DNA from: Moraxella sp. K1664
GTDB taxonomy: Bacteria > Pseudomonadota > Gammaproteobacteria > Pseudomonadales > Moraxellaceae
Direction: 5' to 3'
Assembly: GCF_039693965.1 (NCBI RefSeq)
Contig: NZ_CP155576.1
Coordinates: forward strand, 248,001-312,000
Length of the DNA stretch: 64,000 nucleotides
Shown: piece by piece, positions 54,926-64,000 of the stretch
How positions within the stretch are numbered: the stretch's first letter is position 1
How the letters are laid out: the number at the start of each line of letters is the position of its first letter
Notes under the pieces: model-generated
The model's input: only the letters and a program-made list of their open reading frames with translations
Databases searched by the model: none
What the model was told of the DNA's origin: nothing
Made by a program: the position numbers and the translations under genes

Positions 54926-57049
54926 CTACCCGTCCAACGACTCCGCCAAAATCACGCCACCGTCTTTTTTGGTAATCACCACCGTGCCAGAACGTGGGGT
55001 TTTGCCCCCTGCCACCGCCCCAAACGTGCCTTCGGGGTGCTGAATGTTGATAAACAACGCCTTGCAATCAGGAGTCATGGTAATGCCTGTTACTTCGCAC
55101 CCTTTTGGCCCGACAAAAAAGCGTTTTAGCGTGTCGGGCGTGGCTTTTGCCCCCATGTGGGTGGTTTTACCTGTGGTTGTGGAAAGAGTTGCCCCGTCTC
55201 CAATGTGGTTGGGCAGACTTGCCAGTAGCATACAGTTGGTCGTTTTGGTGTACGCTCCGTCATCGGTCTGAATCCACAGCACGCCACGGGGGTCAAAAAA
55301 CAGCCCGTCAGGGGATGATAGGTCATTCTCGGCGGTCAAGCCTGATAGGTTTTGCTCGTGTTTGTCATGCGGGGACGCAAACAGATAAATGTCCCAGACA
55401 AACTTATCGCCCACGCCCCCTGCCGTCTCGGCAAAGCGAATGATATGCCCGTGCTGATTGCCCTTGCCGTCATAGCTTCTGGGGTTGGCTCCGTTCACGT
55501 CTTCTTCTTTACGCTTAGAATTGTTGGTCAAAGTTACATAAATCTCACGAGTTATGGGACTTACCGACACCCATTCAGGTCTGTCCATTTTGGTCGCCCC
55601 CACCCTATCGCCTGCCATACGAGCAAACACAGCAATCTCGGCATCGCTCTCAAAGTCGGCAAGCATGGGATTTTTCTTAGACAGCTCACGCCACTGCCCC
55701 GTGCCGTCATCGTGAAACACCGCCACAAACAGCGTGCCTTTATCCAGATATTTATCGCCCACCGCAAGCCCACCGCCCACATCGGCATTTGTCCATTTGG
55801 CATCGGAGACAAATTTATAAATGTACTCGCCCCGAGCGTCATCGCCCATATAAAACACAAGCGGTTCGCCTTCGTTTGGTGGGGCAAAGGCACAGTTTTC
55901 ATGAGCAAACCGCCCCAAACTTGTGCGTTTGACTGCTTTGGCTTTTGGATTAAAGGGGTCAATCTCGGTAATATAGCCAAAAGTGTTAAAGGTGTGGCGA
56001 TAATCGTCCGTGGCGGTTTTGCCTGCCTTGGCGGTGATATCCCAATGGTCAAACTCGCCTGCCTGCCCGTCTTTTGGCGTGTGCCAACTGTACGCAGGGT
56101 CGCCTATCGTGTCTTCTTTTAAGCCATATCGGGCAAGGCGTTTGTCGTTTTTGTCGCCGATGATACCCTTATCCGCCCCACGAGCGAACACGTTCAAAAA
56201 ATTCTCTTCGGTCGTCAAATACGTCCCCCAAGGCGAAAGCCCCGCCCCACATTGGTTGTTGATACCCACGCTTGATAAGCCTTGTGGGTCAAGGCGTGTT
56301 TTGACAAATTCACTGCCCTTTGCCACGCCCGACAGTCGGGTTGGCGTGCCACTGGTGTAGCGTTTGTTAAAGGGTGAATCCTTGATGAGCTCATAGCCTG
56401 TGGGCGTGCGTTTGATTTCCACCACCGACACGCCATGAGCGTGAATCTCACGGCGAACGTCATTGGCAAGTCGTCTTTTTTGAAAAATCTTGGGGGCGGT
56501 GTCGTCTTGGTTGGAGTAATTTTCAATGGGATTTAGGTTTGAATTGGTGTATTCGTGGTTCATGGCAAGCAGTCCACGCTCGGACACATCGGGGGCGTAA
56601 CTGCCATTTTTTAAGCCAAAAAACCACATTCCGTCATGGTTGTCGCCCATGCGGTATTTAAAAGATTTGCCCACCACCATGCGGTCGTCCGTCCACTCGC
56701 CAAGCCCGCTCACAATGGGCGTTCCCATGGGCAAAATCAGCTCGGCATGATAGCCGTCCGCCACAATCATGTTGCCCCCTGTGTAGTGGGGTACGGCGGT
56801 GAATTTTAAGGCGGTTGGACGTGTTAGGGATTTGCCCGTCCCACTAGTTGCCAATTTTGTCCCTGCCCCTGTAGCACAGCCCATAAGGGGCAATGAGCCA
56901 AAGAAACTTGCGGTCATCAGCCCCGCCCCACCCTTTAAAATAGAGCGTCTTTTGATGAGCATATTGGCAAATTCAGGATTGTCGGTGGGATTTGAGTCTT
57001 CAATGATTTCGTCATCGTGGTCTAGGTCGGTATTGCTGTGCAATGGCAT
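54926..57049 (-). CDS. PhoX-type alkaline phosphatase / DUF839 protein
   Basis: This 707-residue exported protein has a twin-arginine signal (KRRSILKGGAGLMTASFFG, near residue 35-55). DUF839/PhoX motifs include GLLAMNHEYTN, CGAGLSPWGTYLTTEENFLN, RFAHENCAFAP and SPDGLFFDPRGVLWIQTDDG. Characterised PhoX enzymes are periplasmic, monomeric, Ca/Fe-dependent phosphatases induced by phosphate starvation. No Pho box was verified here. Start 57049 (MPLHSNTD) is chosen because GGAG lies 6 nt upstream; ATG 57061 is the alternative. Confidence 0.9.
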   Translation of the reverse strand: MPLHSNTDLDHDDEIIEDSNPTDNPEFANMLIKRRSILKGGAGLMTASFFGSLPLMGCATGAGTKLATSGTGKSLTRPTALKFTAVPHYTGGNMIVADGYHAELILPMGTPIVSGLGEWTDDRMVVGKSFKYRMGDNHDGMWFFGLKNGSYAPDVSERGLLAMNHEYTNSNLNPIENYSNQDDTAPKIFQKRRLANDVRREIHAHGVSVVEIKRTPTGYELIKDSPFNKRYTSGTPTRLSGVAKGSEFVKTRLDPQGLSSVGINNQCGAGLSPWGTYLTTEENFLNVFARGADKGIIGDKNDKRLARYGLKEDTIGDPAYSWHTPKDGQAGEFDHWDITAKAGKTATDDYRHTFNTFGYITEIDPFNPKAKAVKRTSLGRFAHENCAFAPPNEGEPLVFYMGDDARGEYIYKFVSDAKWTNADVGGGLAVGDKYLDKGTLFVAVFHDDGTGQWRELSKKNPMLADFESDAEIAVFARMAGDRVGATKMDRPEWVSVSPITREIYVTLTNNSKRKEEDVNGANPRSYDGKGNQHGHIIRFAETAGGVGDKFVWDIYLFASPHDKHEQNLSGLTAENDLSSPDGLFFDPRGVLWIQTDDGAYTKTTNCMLLASLPNHIGDGATLSTTTGKTTHMGAKATPDTLKRFFVGPKGCEVTGITMTPDCKALFINIQHPEGTFGAVAGGKTPRSGTVVITKKDGGVILAESLDG

Positions 57050-57153
57050 GGCGTACTCCAAAGGTTATCAAAGTACGCATAGGATAAGGGGTTTTTATGA
57101 CGGTTTTGTGAAAATTTACCAAAAAATAAGGCGGACAAACCGCCTTACTCCGC

Positions 57154-58104
57154 TTATTTTACCAAATTTTCAATAAATTCAATAAAATCCACCGCAATGG
57201 TCGTGCCACATTGCTCATCAATCTCACGCACGCACGTTGGCGATGTTACGTTAATCTCGGTAATTTTTGCTCCTATTAGGTCAAGCCCCACAAAATACAA
57301 GCCTTTTTCCACCAACACGGGGGCGACTTTTTCGGCAACGGCTCGTTCGGCGTCTGTCAGTGGCATGGCAACACCACGACCGCCCGCCGCCAGATTGCCC
57401 CGAGTCTCGCCCCCTTGTGGAATACGAGCCAAGCAGAACGGCACAACCTTACCACCGACTATCAGCACTCGCTTATCGCCGTCTTTAATCTCAGGCAGGT
57501 ATTTTTGAGCCATGATTGGCAAGGTTCCCAGTTGGGTGAGCATCTCCAACGTTGAACCGATATTTGGGCTGTCTGCCGTCAAACGAAAAATCCCCATACC
57601 GCCCATGCCGTCAAGCGGTTTGACAATCACGTCTTTATGCTCGTCAATAAATGAGCGAATATGCAACTGCCTAGCAGTAACAATGGTCGGACTCATCAGC
57701 TCGCTAAACTGCGTGGCAAAGAGCTTTTCGTTGCACGCACGCACCGAACTTGGGTCATTTGCCACCAACACGCCTGCACGCTTGGCGTATTCCAACAGGT
57801 GCAGAGCGTATAAAAAATTCATGTCAAAAGGCGGGTCTTTACGCATCAAAATCACGTCAAATTCTGTGGCTTTGACGGTTGTTTTTTGGCTAAGTTGATA
57901 AAAATCATCAGGATTTTTAAAGACTTCCACGTCCTGCTTATCCACACACAGCTCGCCCTTGTCAAGCCACAAATCATGAATGCCACAATACGCCAAGCCA
58001 TGCCCACGCTCGGCTATCGCCCACATCATCGCAAGGGAGGTGTCTTTTTTGTAGTTAATGGTGGCAATATCGTCCATGACGATAAGAAAGTTGAGTTTTT
58101 TCAT
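57154..58104 (-). CDS. gshB: Glutathione synthetase
   Basis: GshB ligates glycine to gamma-glutamylcysteine, completing glutathione. The 316-residue ATP-grasp enzyme has the usual length, with NFLIVMDDIATINYKKDTSLA at the N-terminus, LMRKDPPFDMNFLYALHLLE, VKPLDGMGGMGIFRL, EIKDGDKRVLIVGG and LDLIGAKITEINVTSPTCVREID. It follows the vapBC-like pair by 24 bp and probably shares the pyrE transcript. Confidence 0.96.
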   Translation of the reverse strand: MKKLNFLIVMDDIATINYKKDTSLAMMWAIAERGHGLAYCGIHDLWLDKGELCVDKQDVEVFKNPDDFYQLSQKTTVKATEFDVILMRKDPPFDMNFLYALHLLEYAKRAGVLVANDPSSVRACNEKLFATQFSELMSPTIVTARQLHIRSFIDEHKDVIVKPLDGMGGMGIFRLTADSPNIGSTLEMLTQLGTLPIMAQKYLPEIKDGDKRVLIVGGKVVPFCLARIPQGGETRGNLAAGGRGVAMPLTDAERAVAEKVAPVLVEKGLYFVGLDLIGAKITEINVTSPTCVREIDEQCGTTIAVDFIEFIENLVK

Positions 58105-58128
58105 TAGATTTTCCAGTTTAAAAAATGG

Positions 58129-58593
58129 TTAAAAATGTTTAAAAATACCACGCCACTCCGTCAACGCACAGACATTGCCATGCTTGTTGGCTTTGGCGAT
58201 GTGGCGAGTGTCGGCACTCACAAACGTGATGTTGCGATTGATTGCCATTGCTTGATAAATGCTGTCATACATGGACGGATAGCCACTTTTGGTATTGCCG
58301 TCTTGGCAAATTTTGGTCGCCAGTTGCCAGTCGTCAAAGTCAGGCACTTGTAACACCAAATTGGTCGCCCGATAATCCGCCAGCAACGCCAATATCTCAT
58401 TTAACTCAATGTGCAATCGCACACAAACCGAGATAACTTCATAATCAAAAAGTGTCGGAGCAACGATTAAAATATCGTGAGCAATGCAATAATCCAAAAG
58501 GTCAAAAGCCAGCGGACTGTCGTGTTCAGCGTGTAGCAGTTTGACAAAAACATTGGCATCAATCACCACACTATCAGCAAAATGAGATTTCAC
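58129..58593 (-). CDS. PIN-domain toxin (VapC-like)
   Basis: In this 154-residue predicted RNase the PIN acidic residues are D in SVVIDANVFVKLL, E in TLFDYEVISV, D in PSMYDSIYQAMAINRN and D in ITFVSADTRHIAKA. It overlaps the antitoxin stop by 4 bp. It is unrelated in detail to the VapC-like toxin at 41313. It sits between pyrE and gshB, on the same strand as both. Confidence 0.85.
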   Translation of the reverse strand: MKSHFADSVVIDANVFVKLLHAEHDSPLAFDLLDYCIAHDILIVAPTLFDYEVISVCVRLHIELNEILALLADYRATNLVLQVPDFDDWQLATKICQDGNTKSGYPSMYDSIYQAMAINRNITFVSADTRHIAKANKHGNVCALTEWRGIFKHF

Positions 58594-58829
58594 ACCTGTC
58601 CACCTTGTCGCAACTGATAAATCATATCTGTGGTAGAAATGCCGTCAGGTGCGTTAGCGGATTGGCGTAGCGTTTGCATTTTTTTAAGCAGTTTTTCCTT
58701 GTTGATTTGATAAATTTGTTTGGCAAGCACTTCGCTAACAAACTCTGATTGCTCATCAAAAAGCACAAGTTCGTCCAACTGCTTGGCAATGCTTTCATCA
58801 ATCACAAACGTTCTCTCAACCACTGCCAT
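58590..58829 (-). CDS. VapB-like antitoxin
   Basis: In the 79-residue protein the N-terminal half (VERTFVIDESIAKQLDELVL, SEFVSEVLAKQIYQI) looks like a ribbon-helix-helix DNA-binding unit; the C-terminal half is charged and likely wraps the toxin. It starts 8 bp after the pyrE TAG stop, whose G begins a GGGGGTG ribosome site. That junction (TATAGGGGGTG) is identical to the murC-antitoxin junction near 42010-42020. Confidence 0.8.
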   Translation of the reverse strand: MAVVERTFVIDESIAKQLDELVLFDEQSEFVSEVLAKQIYQINKEKLLKKMQTLRQSANAPDGISTTDMIYQLRQGGQV

Positions 58830-58837
58830 AACACCCC

Positions 58838-59476
58838 CTATACGCCATATTGCTCACGGTAGGCTTGCATTTTTGCCAAATGCTCAGTCTCGCCTTTATC
58901 TTGCAAAAAGCCAATAATATCATCAATATCCACCAAGGCAAACACAGGCACGCCAAAATCATCTTTAATCTGCTGAACCGCCGAACGCTCGTCCTGCCCA
59001 CGCTCTTTGCGGTCAAGGGCGATGACAATCCCTGCAAGGCTCGCTCCTGCACCCTTTAAAATCTCAACCACTTCACGCACAGCCGTCCCTGCGGTCATGA
59101 CATCGTCAATCACCCACACCGATTTGCCCGACAAGTCCGCTCCGACAAGGTTGCCCCCTTCGCCATGCGTTTTGGCTTCTTTGCGGTTATAGCCCCAAGC
59201 GGTATCAATGCCATGCGAACGCCACAAGGTCTGAGCCGTGGTCGCCACAAACGGAATGCCCTTATATGCCGCCCCAAAAATCGTGGGATTATCGCCCAAC
59301 TGTTTTGCCAAAATATCGGCATAGCCATTTGAGAGCATATCCAACGCCTTACCGCTTGACAGTAGCCCTGCATTAAAAAAATAGGGACTAACACGCCCTG
59401 ATTTTAGGGTAAATTCGCCAAATTTTAAAACGCCATAATCAAGCAGTAGCTGAATAAATTCGTTTTTGTTAAACAT
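58838..59476 (-). CDS. pyrE: Orotate phosphoribosyltransferase
   Basis: PyrE makes orotidine monophosphate from orotate and PRPP in pyrimidine synthesis. In the 212-residue protein landmarks are FTLKSGRVSPYFFNAGLLSSG, AAYKGIPFVATTAQTLW, AWGYNRKEAKTHGEGGNLVG and the PRPP loop VWVIDDVMTAGTAVREVVE. Start 59476 has GGAG 8 nt upstream; longer frames reaching back into tsf are spurious. It is the first gene of a likely pyrE-vapBC-gshB unit. Confidence 0.96.
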   Translation of the reverse strand: MFNKNEFIQLLLDYGVLKFGEFTLKSGRVSPYFFNAGLLSSGKALDMLSNGYADILAKQLGDNPTIFGAAYKGIPFVATTAQTLWRSHGIDTAWGYNRKEAKTHGEGGNLVGADLSGKSVWVIDDVMTAGTAVREVVEILKGAGASLAGIVIALDRKERGQDERSAVQQIKDDFGVPVFALVDIDDIIGFLQDKGETEHLAKMQAYREQYGV

Positions 59477-59542
59477 AAAAATCTCCGATAAATAATCTCT
59501 ATTGTACTCTGTTTTTGACAAATTTCCCAAATTTTTTACAAT

Positions 59543-59570
59543 AAAAAACGCACCGAATAGTGCGTTTTTT
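59543..59570 (-). terminator. Rho-independent terminator after tsf
   Basis: AAAAAACGCA and TGCGTTTTTT arms flank CCGAATAG, 16 bp past the tsf stop. Confidence 0.9.
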
Positions 59571-59585
59571 ATCATCAAAGAGTGA

Positions 59586-60464
59586 TTAACCTTGGGCGGC
59601 AGCTTGAGCGGCAGCAACTTCAGCAGCGAAGTCTTCTTGCTTTTTCTCAATGCCTTCGCCAACTTCTAGGCGTTTGAAGCTGATGACAGTGGCGTTTTCG
59701 GCTTTTAGGACATCGCCAACTTTTTTGTCGTTGTCAATGACATATGGCTGATTTACCAAAGTCACTTCATTTAGATACTTTTGAACACCGCCAGTAATCA
59801 TTTTCTCGATAACCGCTTCTGGCTTGCCCGACTCTTTGGCTTTGGCTTCGATGATGTCTTTTTCACGAGCTAGGATGTCAGCAGGCACGCTCTCTTCGTT
59901 TACCGCCAGTGGGTTAAAGGCAGCAACTTGCATGGCAACAGCTTTGCCAAGCTCTTCAGAACCGCCTTCATAAGACACCACAACACCGATACGCAGACCG
60001 TGACGGTAAGCGGCTAGGTTGGCACCTTCGATGACTTCGGCACGGCGAACTTGTACGTTCTCACCGATTTTTTGTACTAGGGCAACACGAGCTTCTTCTA
60101 CGCTCACGCCATCTTCATAAGACAGTGCAGAGATAGCAGTCACGTCAGTGGTGTTGTTTGCTAGGGCAAGTTCAGCGACTTTGTTGGCAAATGCGGTAAA
60201 GTTTTCGTCTTTGGCAACGAAGTCAGTTTGGCAGTTTACTTCTAGCAGTAGTGCCTTGCCAGCGGTTTGGGCGATGATGATGGCACCGTCAGCGGCGATG
60301 TTGCCTGCTTTTTTGGCAGCTTTGGCTTGACCTGATTTGCGTAGGTTATCAATGGCAAGTTCGATGTCACCGCCAGCTTCTTCTAGGGCTTTTTTACATT
60401 CCATCATGCCAAGACCAGTACGGTCACGGAGTTCTTTTACGGTTTTTGCAGATACTTGAGACAT
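59586..60464 (-). CDS. tsf: Elongation factor Ts
   Basis: EF-Ts recycles EF-Tu by exchanging GDP for GTP. The 292-residue protein shows the N-terminal [24 protein letters not shown] (EF-Ts signature), the [16 protein letters not shown] core and a C-terminal [18 protein letters not shown]. It follows rpsB by about 150 bp as in nearly all bacteria. In many relatives pyrH and frr come next; here they lie 43 kb away. Confidence 0.98.
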   Translation of the reverse strand: MSQVSAKTVKELRDRTGLGMMECKKALEEAGGDIELAIDNLRKSGQAKAAKKAGNIAADGAIIIAQTAGKALLLEVNCQTDFVAKDENFTAFANKVAELALANNTTDVTAISALSYEDGVSVEEARVALVQKIGENVQVRRAEVIEGANLAAYRHGLRIGVVVSYEGGSEELGKAVAMQVAAFNPLAVNEESVPADILAREKDIIEAKAKESGKPEAVIEKMITGGVQKYLNEVTLVNQPYVIDNDKKVGDVLKAENATVISFKRLEVGEGIEKKQEDFAAEVAAAQAAAQG

Positions 60465-60615
60465 GGTTTTTACCTTTTATTTGCTGATGATTGAATTTAA
60501 AATACAATGACCCATACATACAGTAAGTCATTAATTGGAGCGTATCGAGTATTTGACAATCCATGTCGCTTTATCATTGACATGTGCAAATAACACAACA
60601 CACCCCAATATCAAA

Positions 60616-61425
60616 TCAGTAGTTATTTACTACTTGACCTGCTTGGTCGATTTTATCTTCAACATCGGCAGTAGCGTTATTGCGACTGGCTTGTTTTTCA
60701 GGATCTAACTCATCGCCCTTACCTTGGGTTTTGGCATATTCTTTACCAGCGATGATGGCATCAGCCATGGCAGTGGCATATAGAGTAACGGCACGGATGG
60801 CATCGTCATTGGCTGCGATGACATAATCTACGTTATCAGGGTTTGAGTTGGTATCAACCACGCCAATCACAGGAATGCCTAGGTTTTTGGCTTCTTTGAT
60901 GGCAATGGCTTCATGATCAACGTCAATCACAAAAATCGCATCAGGCAGACCATTCATGTCTTTGATACCACCCAAAGCACGCTCTAATTTTTCCATGTCA
61001 CGAGTACGCTCTAGGGCTTCACGCTTAGTTAGCTTAGCAAAGGTGCCATCTTCGGCTTGCTTTTCTAACTCTTTTAGACGAGTGATGGATTGGCGAATGG
61101 TTTTCCAGTTGGTCAATGTACCACCCAACCAGCGATGGTCGATATATGGCATGCCCGCACGTTGTGCTTGCTCACGGATGGCTTGACCTGCGGCACGCTT
61201 GGTGCCAACAAATAGAATTTTGTTACGGTTAGCAGCTTGTTGGTTAGCAAAAGTTAGGGCTTCGTTGAATTGCTTAACAGTGTGTTCAAGATTGATGATA
61301 TGAATGCCGTTACGTGCACCAAAGATGTATTGGTTCATCTTAGGGTTCCAGTAGCGGGTTTGGTGACCGAAGTGAGCACCAGCTTCTAACAAGTCACGCA
61401 TGGCGATTTGAGTAGGATTTGACAT
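60616..61425 (-). CDS. rpsB: 30S ribosomal protein S2
   Basis: S2 binds the head-body junction of the 30S subunit. The 269-residue protein has [20 protein letters not shown] at the N-terminus, [33 protein letters not shown] and [19 protein letters not shown]. Length is slightly above E. coli (241) owing to a charged C-terminal tail. rpsB and tsf form an operon. The 190-bp leader (61426-61615) may hold autogenous control, but no clear S2 operator was resolved. Confidence 0.98.
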   Translation of the reverse strand: MSNPTQIAMRDLLEAGAHFGHQTRYWNPKMNQYIFGARNGIHIINLEHTVKQFNEALTFANQQAANRNKILFVGTKRAAGQAIREQAQRAGMPYIDHRWLGGTLTNWKTIRQSITRLKELEKQAEDGTFAKLTKREALERTRDMEKLERALGGIKDMNGLPDAIFVIDVDHEAIAIKEAKNLGIPVIGVVDTNSNPDNVDYVIAANDDAIRAVTLYATAMADAIIAGKEYAKTQGKGDELDPEKQASRNNATADVEDKIDQAGQVVNNY

Positions 61426-61639
61426 GATGTGTCCTTAAAGTTTGGGTTATGCCTCCACGAATGAGCCTTGCCGAATTTGTCTTATAAAGCCTATAAAGAT
61501 TTTGAATAAAACAAACACCCCGACAAGCCAAAAGCAAGTCCTGCAAAAAGTATATTTAGGACTTTAATTCGTGTGTGTCATTAAAGTTAAAGTAAAATGC
61601 TTAAAAAAGCCACTCATTATAGCATAGATTGGTATCCCT

Positions 61640-61702
61640 GACAATAAAATCCGCCCACCTGCAACACACTTTTTAAAAAGTTATTTGCTTGATGGGCGGA
61701 TT
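61640..61702 (-). terminator. Large-loop hairpin terminator after cheX-like gene
   Basis: AATCCGCCCA (61648-61657) and TGGGCGGATT (61693-61702) pair over a 35-nt loop that itself holds ACTTTTTAAAAAGT. On the minus strand the stem is followed by TTATTG. Confidence 0.55.
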
Positions 61703-61720
61703 CATGATAAAGACAATGAA

Positions 61721-62176
61721 TTAGTTGCTATAACCAACACAGATGCCAATCACGCCATCATGCTCGTGCCAATGAAAAGGAATGACATAAGTACGCTTAT
61801 CTTTGGGCAAAAAGTTTGCACTTGGCGCCCCATCAACAATCTTAGGTGGCGAGATGATAAAATCAGAGCCAAATTCTGTACGTGCATTACCTGATACGGT
61901 ATTTGCCACCTCACCGATGAGGTCTTTTAATAGTGCCAATGAGTTCTCAGGTTCACCCAACGTGATAAGTAGGTCACGAAGCAGTGGGGTCTCTGCACTC
62001 ACGTACACACAGCCAGTTAAAGGACCTGTGATGGTGATAATACCACTGTAATCATAGGCAAGCGGTGTGGCGTTGCTGTTTAGATATGGAGTGTCTACAT
62101 CGGTTAGTTTTTCACCAACTTGGTCAAAAAATGCCATAACCGAGCTGATAAAAATATTTAATTTTTCTGCTTTCAT
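61721..62176 (-). CDS. CheX-like phosphatase domain protein
   Basis: In the 151 residues the motif LIGEVANTVSGNARTEFG carries the E-x-x-N pair used by CheX/CheC-type CheY phosphatases, and YDYSGIITITGPLTGCVYVS fits the first beta layer. It probably dephosphorylates the CheY-like protein encoded upstream. It lies at the end of a three-gene minus-strand module with kinase and response regulator. Confidence 0.85.
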   Translation of the reverse strand: MKAEKLNIFISSVMAFFDQVGEKLTDVDTPYLNSNATPLAYDYSGIITITGPLTGCVYVSAETPLLRDLLITLGEPENSLALLKDLIGEVANTVSGNARTEFGSDFIISPPKIVDGAPSANFLPKDKRTYVIPFHWHEHDGVIGICVGYSN

Positions 62177-62407
62177 AAATACTTCTCAAAGTGTCATGCC
62201 ATACCTTGTTTAAGGTTATATCTATCAACTCATCAATGAAATGATGCTTAAAATCTGTTTGATTTTAATGGCACTAATACAAATAAAATATTTTATTTAT
62301 ATCAAAGCAATAGAAAAACGCTTAAACATTCAAGTAAAGCAAACAAAAAGTCTTATCAACTTTTTAAAATTATAAATCACCGACGGATATTATCCGCCGA
62401 ATACCAA

Positions 62408-62770
62408 TCAATCGTGCATGAGTTCATCAAGTGCTGCAACCAGTTCTTCATCAGAAAATGGCTTACACAAAAAGCCACTGGCACCCAGTGATAATGCTTG
62501 AATGCCTGTGGCTTTATCAGAGAGTGCTGAAACCACCAAAATACGCACCCCATCATCCAAAGCAACCAACTTCTCAATACATTCCAAACCATCCATCTGT
62601 GGCATGGTCAAGTCCATGGTTACAACATCGGGTTTATGTAGTTGAAATTTTTCAACGGCATCTGCACCATTAGATGCTGTGGCAACCAACATGAATGTTT
62701 CGTTATTGTAAGCACGCTGAATACGATTTCTGATGATATTTGAATCATCAACAACCATTAATTTATACAT
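62408..62770 (-). CDS. Single-domain CheY-like response regulator
   Basis: The 120-residue receiver shows the acidic pair in KLMVVDDSNIIRNRI, the phospho-acceptor Asp in DVVTMDLTMPQMDGLECIE near residue 52, the conserved Ser/Thr in ILVVSALSDK and the Lys in GFLCKPFSDEEL. There is no output domain. Start 62770 (MYKLMVVDD) is preferred to 62815. Probable partners are the HPt-kinase (upstream) and the CheX-like phosphatase (downstream). The target is unknown. Confidence 0.93.
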   Translation of the reverse strand: MYKLMVVDDSNIIRNRIQRAYNNETFMLVATASNGADAVEKFQLHKPDVVTMDLTMPQMDGLECIEKLVALDDGVRILVVSALSDKATGIQALSLGASGFLCKPFSDEELVAALDELMHD

Positions 62771-62842
62771 ATAAACTCCATTAGAATGCCCATAAGCCTG
62801 CTCATGATACAGCACTTATGGGTTTTCGACTACTAAAATTAA

Positions 62843-64000
62843 TTACATGGGCAGTTTAATCACAAAGCGACAGAATTGACCTTCTTCACTTTGAACATTA
62901 ATCTTGCCACCAAACTCTTTGACACGGTCTTTGACAATGTCTAACCCCACACCTCGCCCTGCATCTTCATCAGCTTGGTCTTTGGTGCTAAACCCTGAGG
63001 AAAACAGTATGTTTAATAAGCGACTCTTCTCAAAGGCGTGCACTTCATCTTTGGTATAAGCACCTTTGGCTATGATACGCTGACGAATGGCCTCATAATC
63101 AATGCCTTTACCATCATCCTCTATGCTAAAAATAAAGTCGCTATTGTCATCGCCTGCATGAGTTTTTATCATCACTTTGACAGTGCCTATCTCATCTTTT
63201 CCATTTTGAACACGAGCAGCGGGTGAGTCAATACCATGCACGATGGCGTTACGAAGTAGTTGAACAGACAATTCTTTGGTTACGGTTTTTAGGCGTGCAG
63301 GAATATTTTGACCTTCCAGTCCTTGGGTATCTAGCTGTACAAGTTTGCCCTGACGCTCAGCGATGTCTTGGGCAAACTGCTCTAAATACACACCCAACTC
63401 TTCTTTGGCATTCACAGTTTCTTGCTGCTCTGTTGTCTGAGTTGTCTCACTTCTTAGATAATCCTCTTGGGTCTTAGCACCAACCTCTTGATGTCCGTGA
63501 TTCATCATGTTACGTGCTGCTGTGTTAATACGCTCACCCAGACCAGTAATGGTATTAGATAAGCTCAACAACTCATCCAAATGTACGGTCAATGGCAAGA
63601 AGTCATTACCTGAGAGTGTTGCTTGGTTTTGCAATGCGTGCAGTTTATTTTCTGCCTCTGATGCAATCTTAGTAAAACTGTGCAACTTTAATGCTGACGC
63701 CTCACCTTTTAAGCTGTGCATTTCACGATATAGCGATTTGGTTTTATTTTGTAGTTCAAATTGCGAGCTGCCTGGGTTTTTTAGCGTGTTATTCATCTTT
63801 TCAATATGCTTGTGCGTATTGTCAATGAATTCGCCAATAACCGTAGGATTTACGTTCAAAATGGTGGTCAGCATCTCAATCTGCATGTCATTTTGGGCAC
63901 GTTCTTGTTCTAGACGTTGTTCCAGACGCACCGCATCAGAGATGTCATTGACGTTCACCAAAATACGGGCGATGCTTTTGCCTTCGTATACCCGAGAGAA
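62843..64000 (-). CDS. HPt-containing sensor kinase, PAS-like upstream (partial)
   Basis: The N-terminus lies beyond the window; 385 codons are visible and the frame stays open to base 64000. The visible part starts with SIARILVNVNDISDAVRLEQ, a PAS/PAC-like end. An HPt helix bundle follows with the phosphorylatable histidine in LYREMHSLKGEASALKL. Then comes a CheA-type ATP-binding domain: LLRNAIVHGID (N box), SIEDDGKGIDYEAIR (G1) and DEDAGRGVGLDIVKDRVKEFGG (G2). It stops after this domain, with no CheW-like regulatory domain, unlike true CheA. Confidence 0.85.
   Translation of the reverse strand, partial: FSRVYEGKSIARILVNVNDISDAVRLEQRLEQERAQNDMQIEMLTTILNVNPTVIGEFIDNTHKHIEKMNNTLKNPGSSQFELQNKTKSLYREMHSLKGEASALKLHSFTKIASEAENKLHALQNQATLSGNDFLPLTVHLDELLSLSNTITGLGERINTAARNMMNHGHQEVGAKTQEDYLRSETTQTTEQQETVNAKEELGVYLEQFAQDIAERQGKLVQLDTQGLEGQNIPARLKTVTKELSVQLLRNAIVHGIDSPAARVQNGKDEIGTVKVMIKTHAGDDNSDFIFSIEDDGKGIDYEAIRQRIIAKGAYTKDEVHAFEKSRLLNILFSSGFSTKDQADEDAGRGVGLDIVKDRVKEFGGKINVQSEEGQFCRFVIKLPM

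Overview
The window looks like chromosomal DNA from a Moraxellaceae bacterium, most likely Moraxella. Support comes from a fused NadM-Nudix NAD enzyme, NfuA, an LpxA/LpxD/BamA envelope cluster, a division (dcw) cluster, no flagellar genes, moderately low GC, and many short dispersed repeats. The genus is inferred from gene content and style; no database search was possible. No rRNA, tRNA or CRISPR array was seen.

Layout. 1-5.0 kb: truncated nadM, nfuA, a complete IS3-family insertion sequence (1461-3005) and an NSS-type transporter with its tiny partner subunit. 5.0-17.3 kb: a minus-strand envelope/isoprenoid block, in transcription order pyrH, frr, uppS, two decayed small membrane genes, cdsA, dxr, rseP, bamA, lpxD, fabZ, lpxA. 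Nearly every non-overlapping junction upstream of bamA carries a dispersed palindromic repeat, and skp is missing between bamA and lpxD. 17.4-25.8 kb: a DUF3108 protein, an alpha/beta hydrolase, groES-groEL with a heat-shock promoter, a DnaA-box cluster, nnrD/E, ygfX-like, sdhE and a HAD hydrolase. 26.1-30.2 kb: a lemA-TPM-TPM operon split by an IS110-family element (28217-29456). 30.8-36.5 kb: alanine/glycine symporter, a GAD-like/Tdi1-type immunity-like protein, a doubly broken alpha-carbonic anhydrase, truD and a PHP phosphoesterase. 36.6-49.6 kb: ftsZ, ftsA, ftsQ, ddlB, murC and murG (minus) invaded by two toxin-antitoxin pairs, a GNAT and a DUF3427-like gene, then ftsK (plus). 49.6-58.1 kb: a putative new small RNA, a fatty acid desaturase with a TetR regulator, an orphan ParA, a PuuP-like permease, PhoX and gshB. 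58.1-64 kb: a third TA pair, pyrE, tsf, rpsB and a CheX / CheY / HPt-kinase signalling module cut by the window end.

The strongest discovery is in the IS110 element. The 190 bp between its transposase start and its left end folds like a bridge RNA: a 5' stem-loop, then two guide loops. Its four guides match, in the expected polarity, the two halves of the palindromic repeat it sits in and its own two ends, all sharing a CT core. The same target is present and empty in three other repeats of the window. Other notable points are a promoter-to-terminator small RNA after ftsK, toxin-antitoxin pairs welded to the stop codons of murC, murG and pyrE, a FtsA with degenerate phosphate loops, and a 203-bp foldback repeat family.
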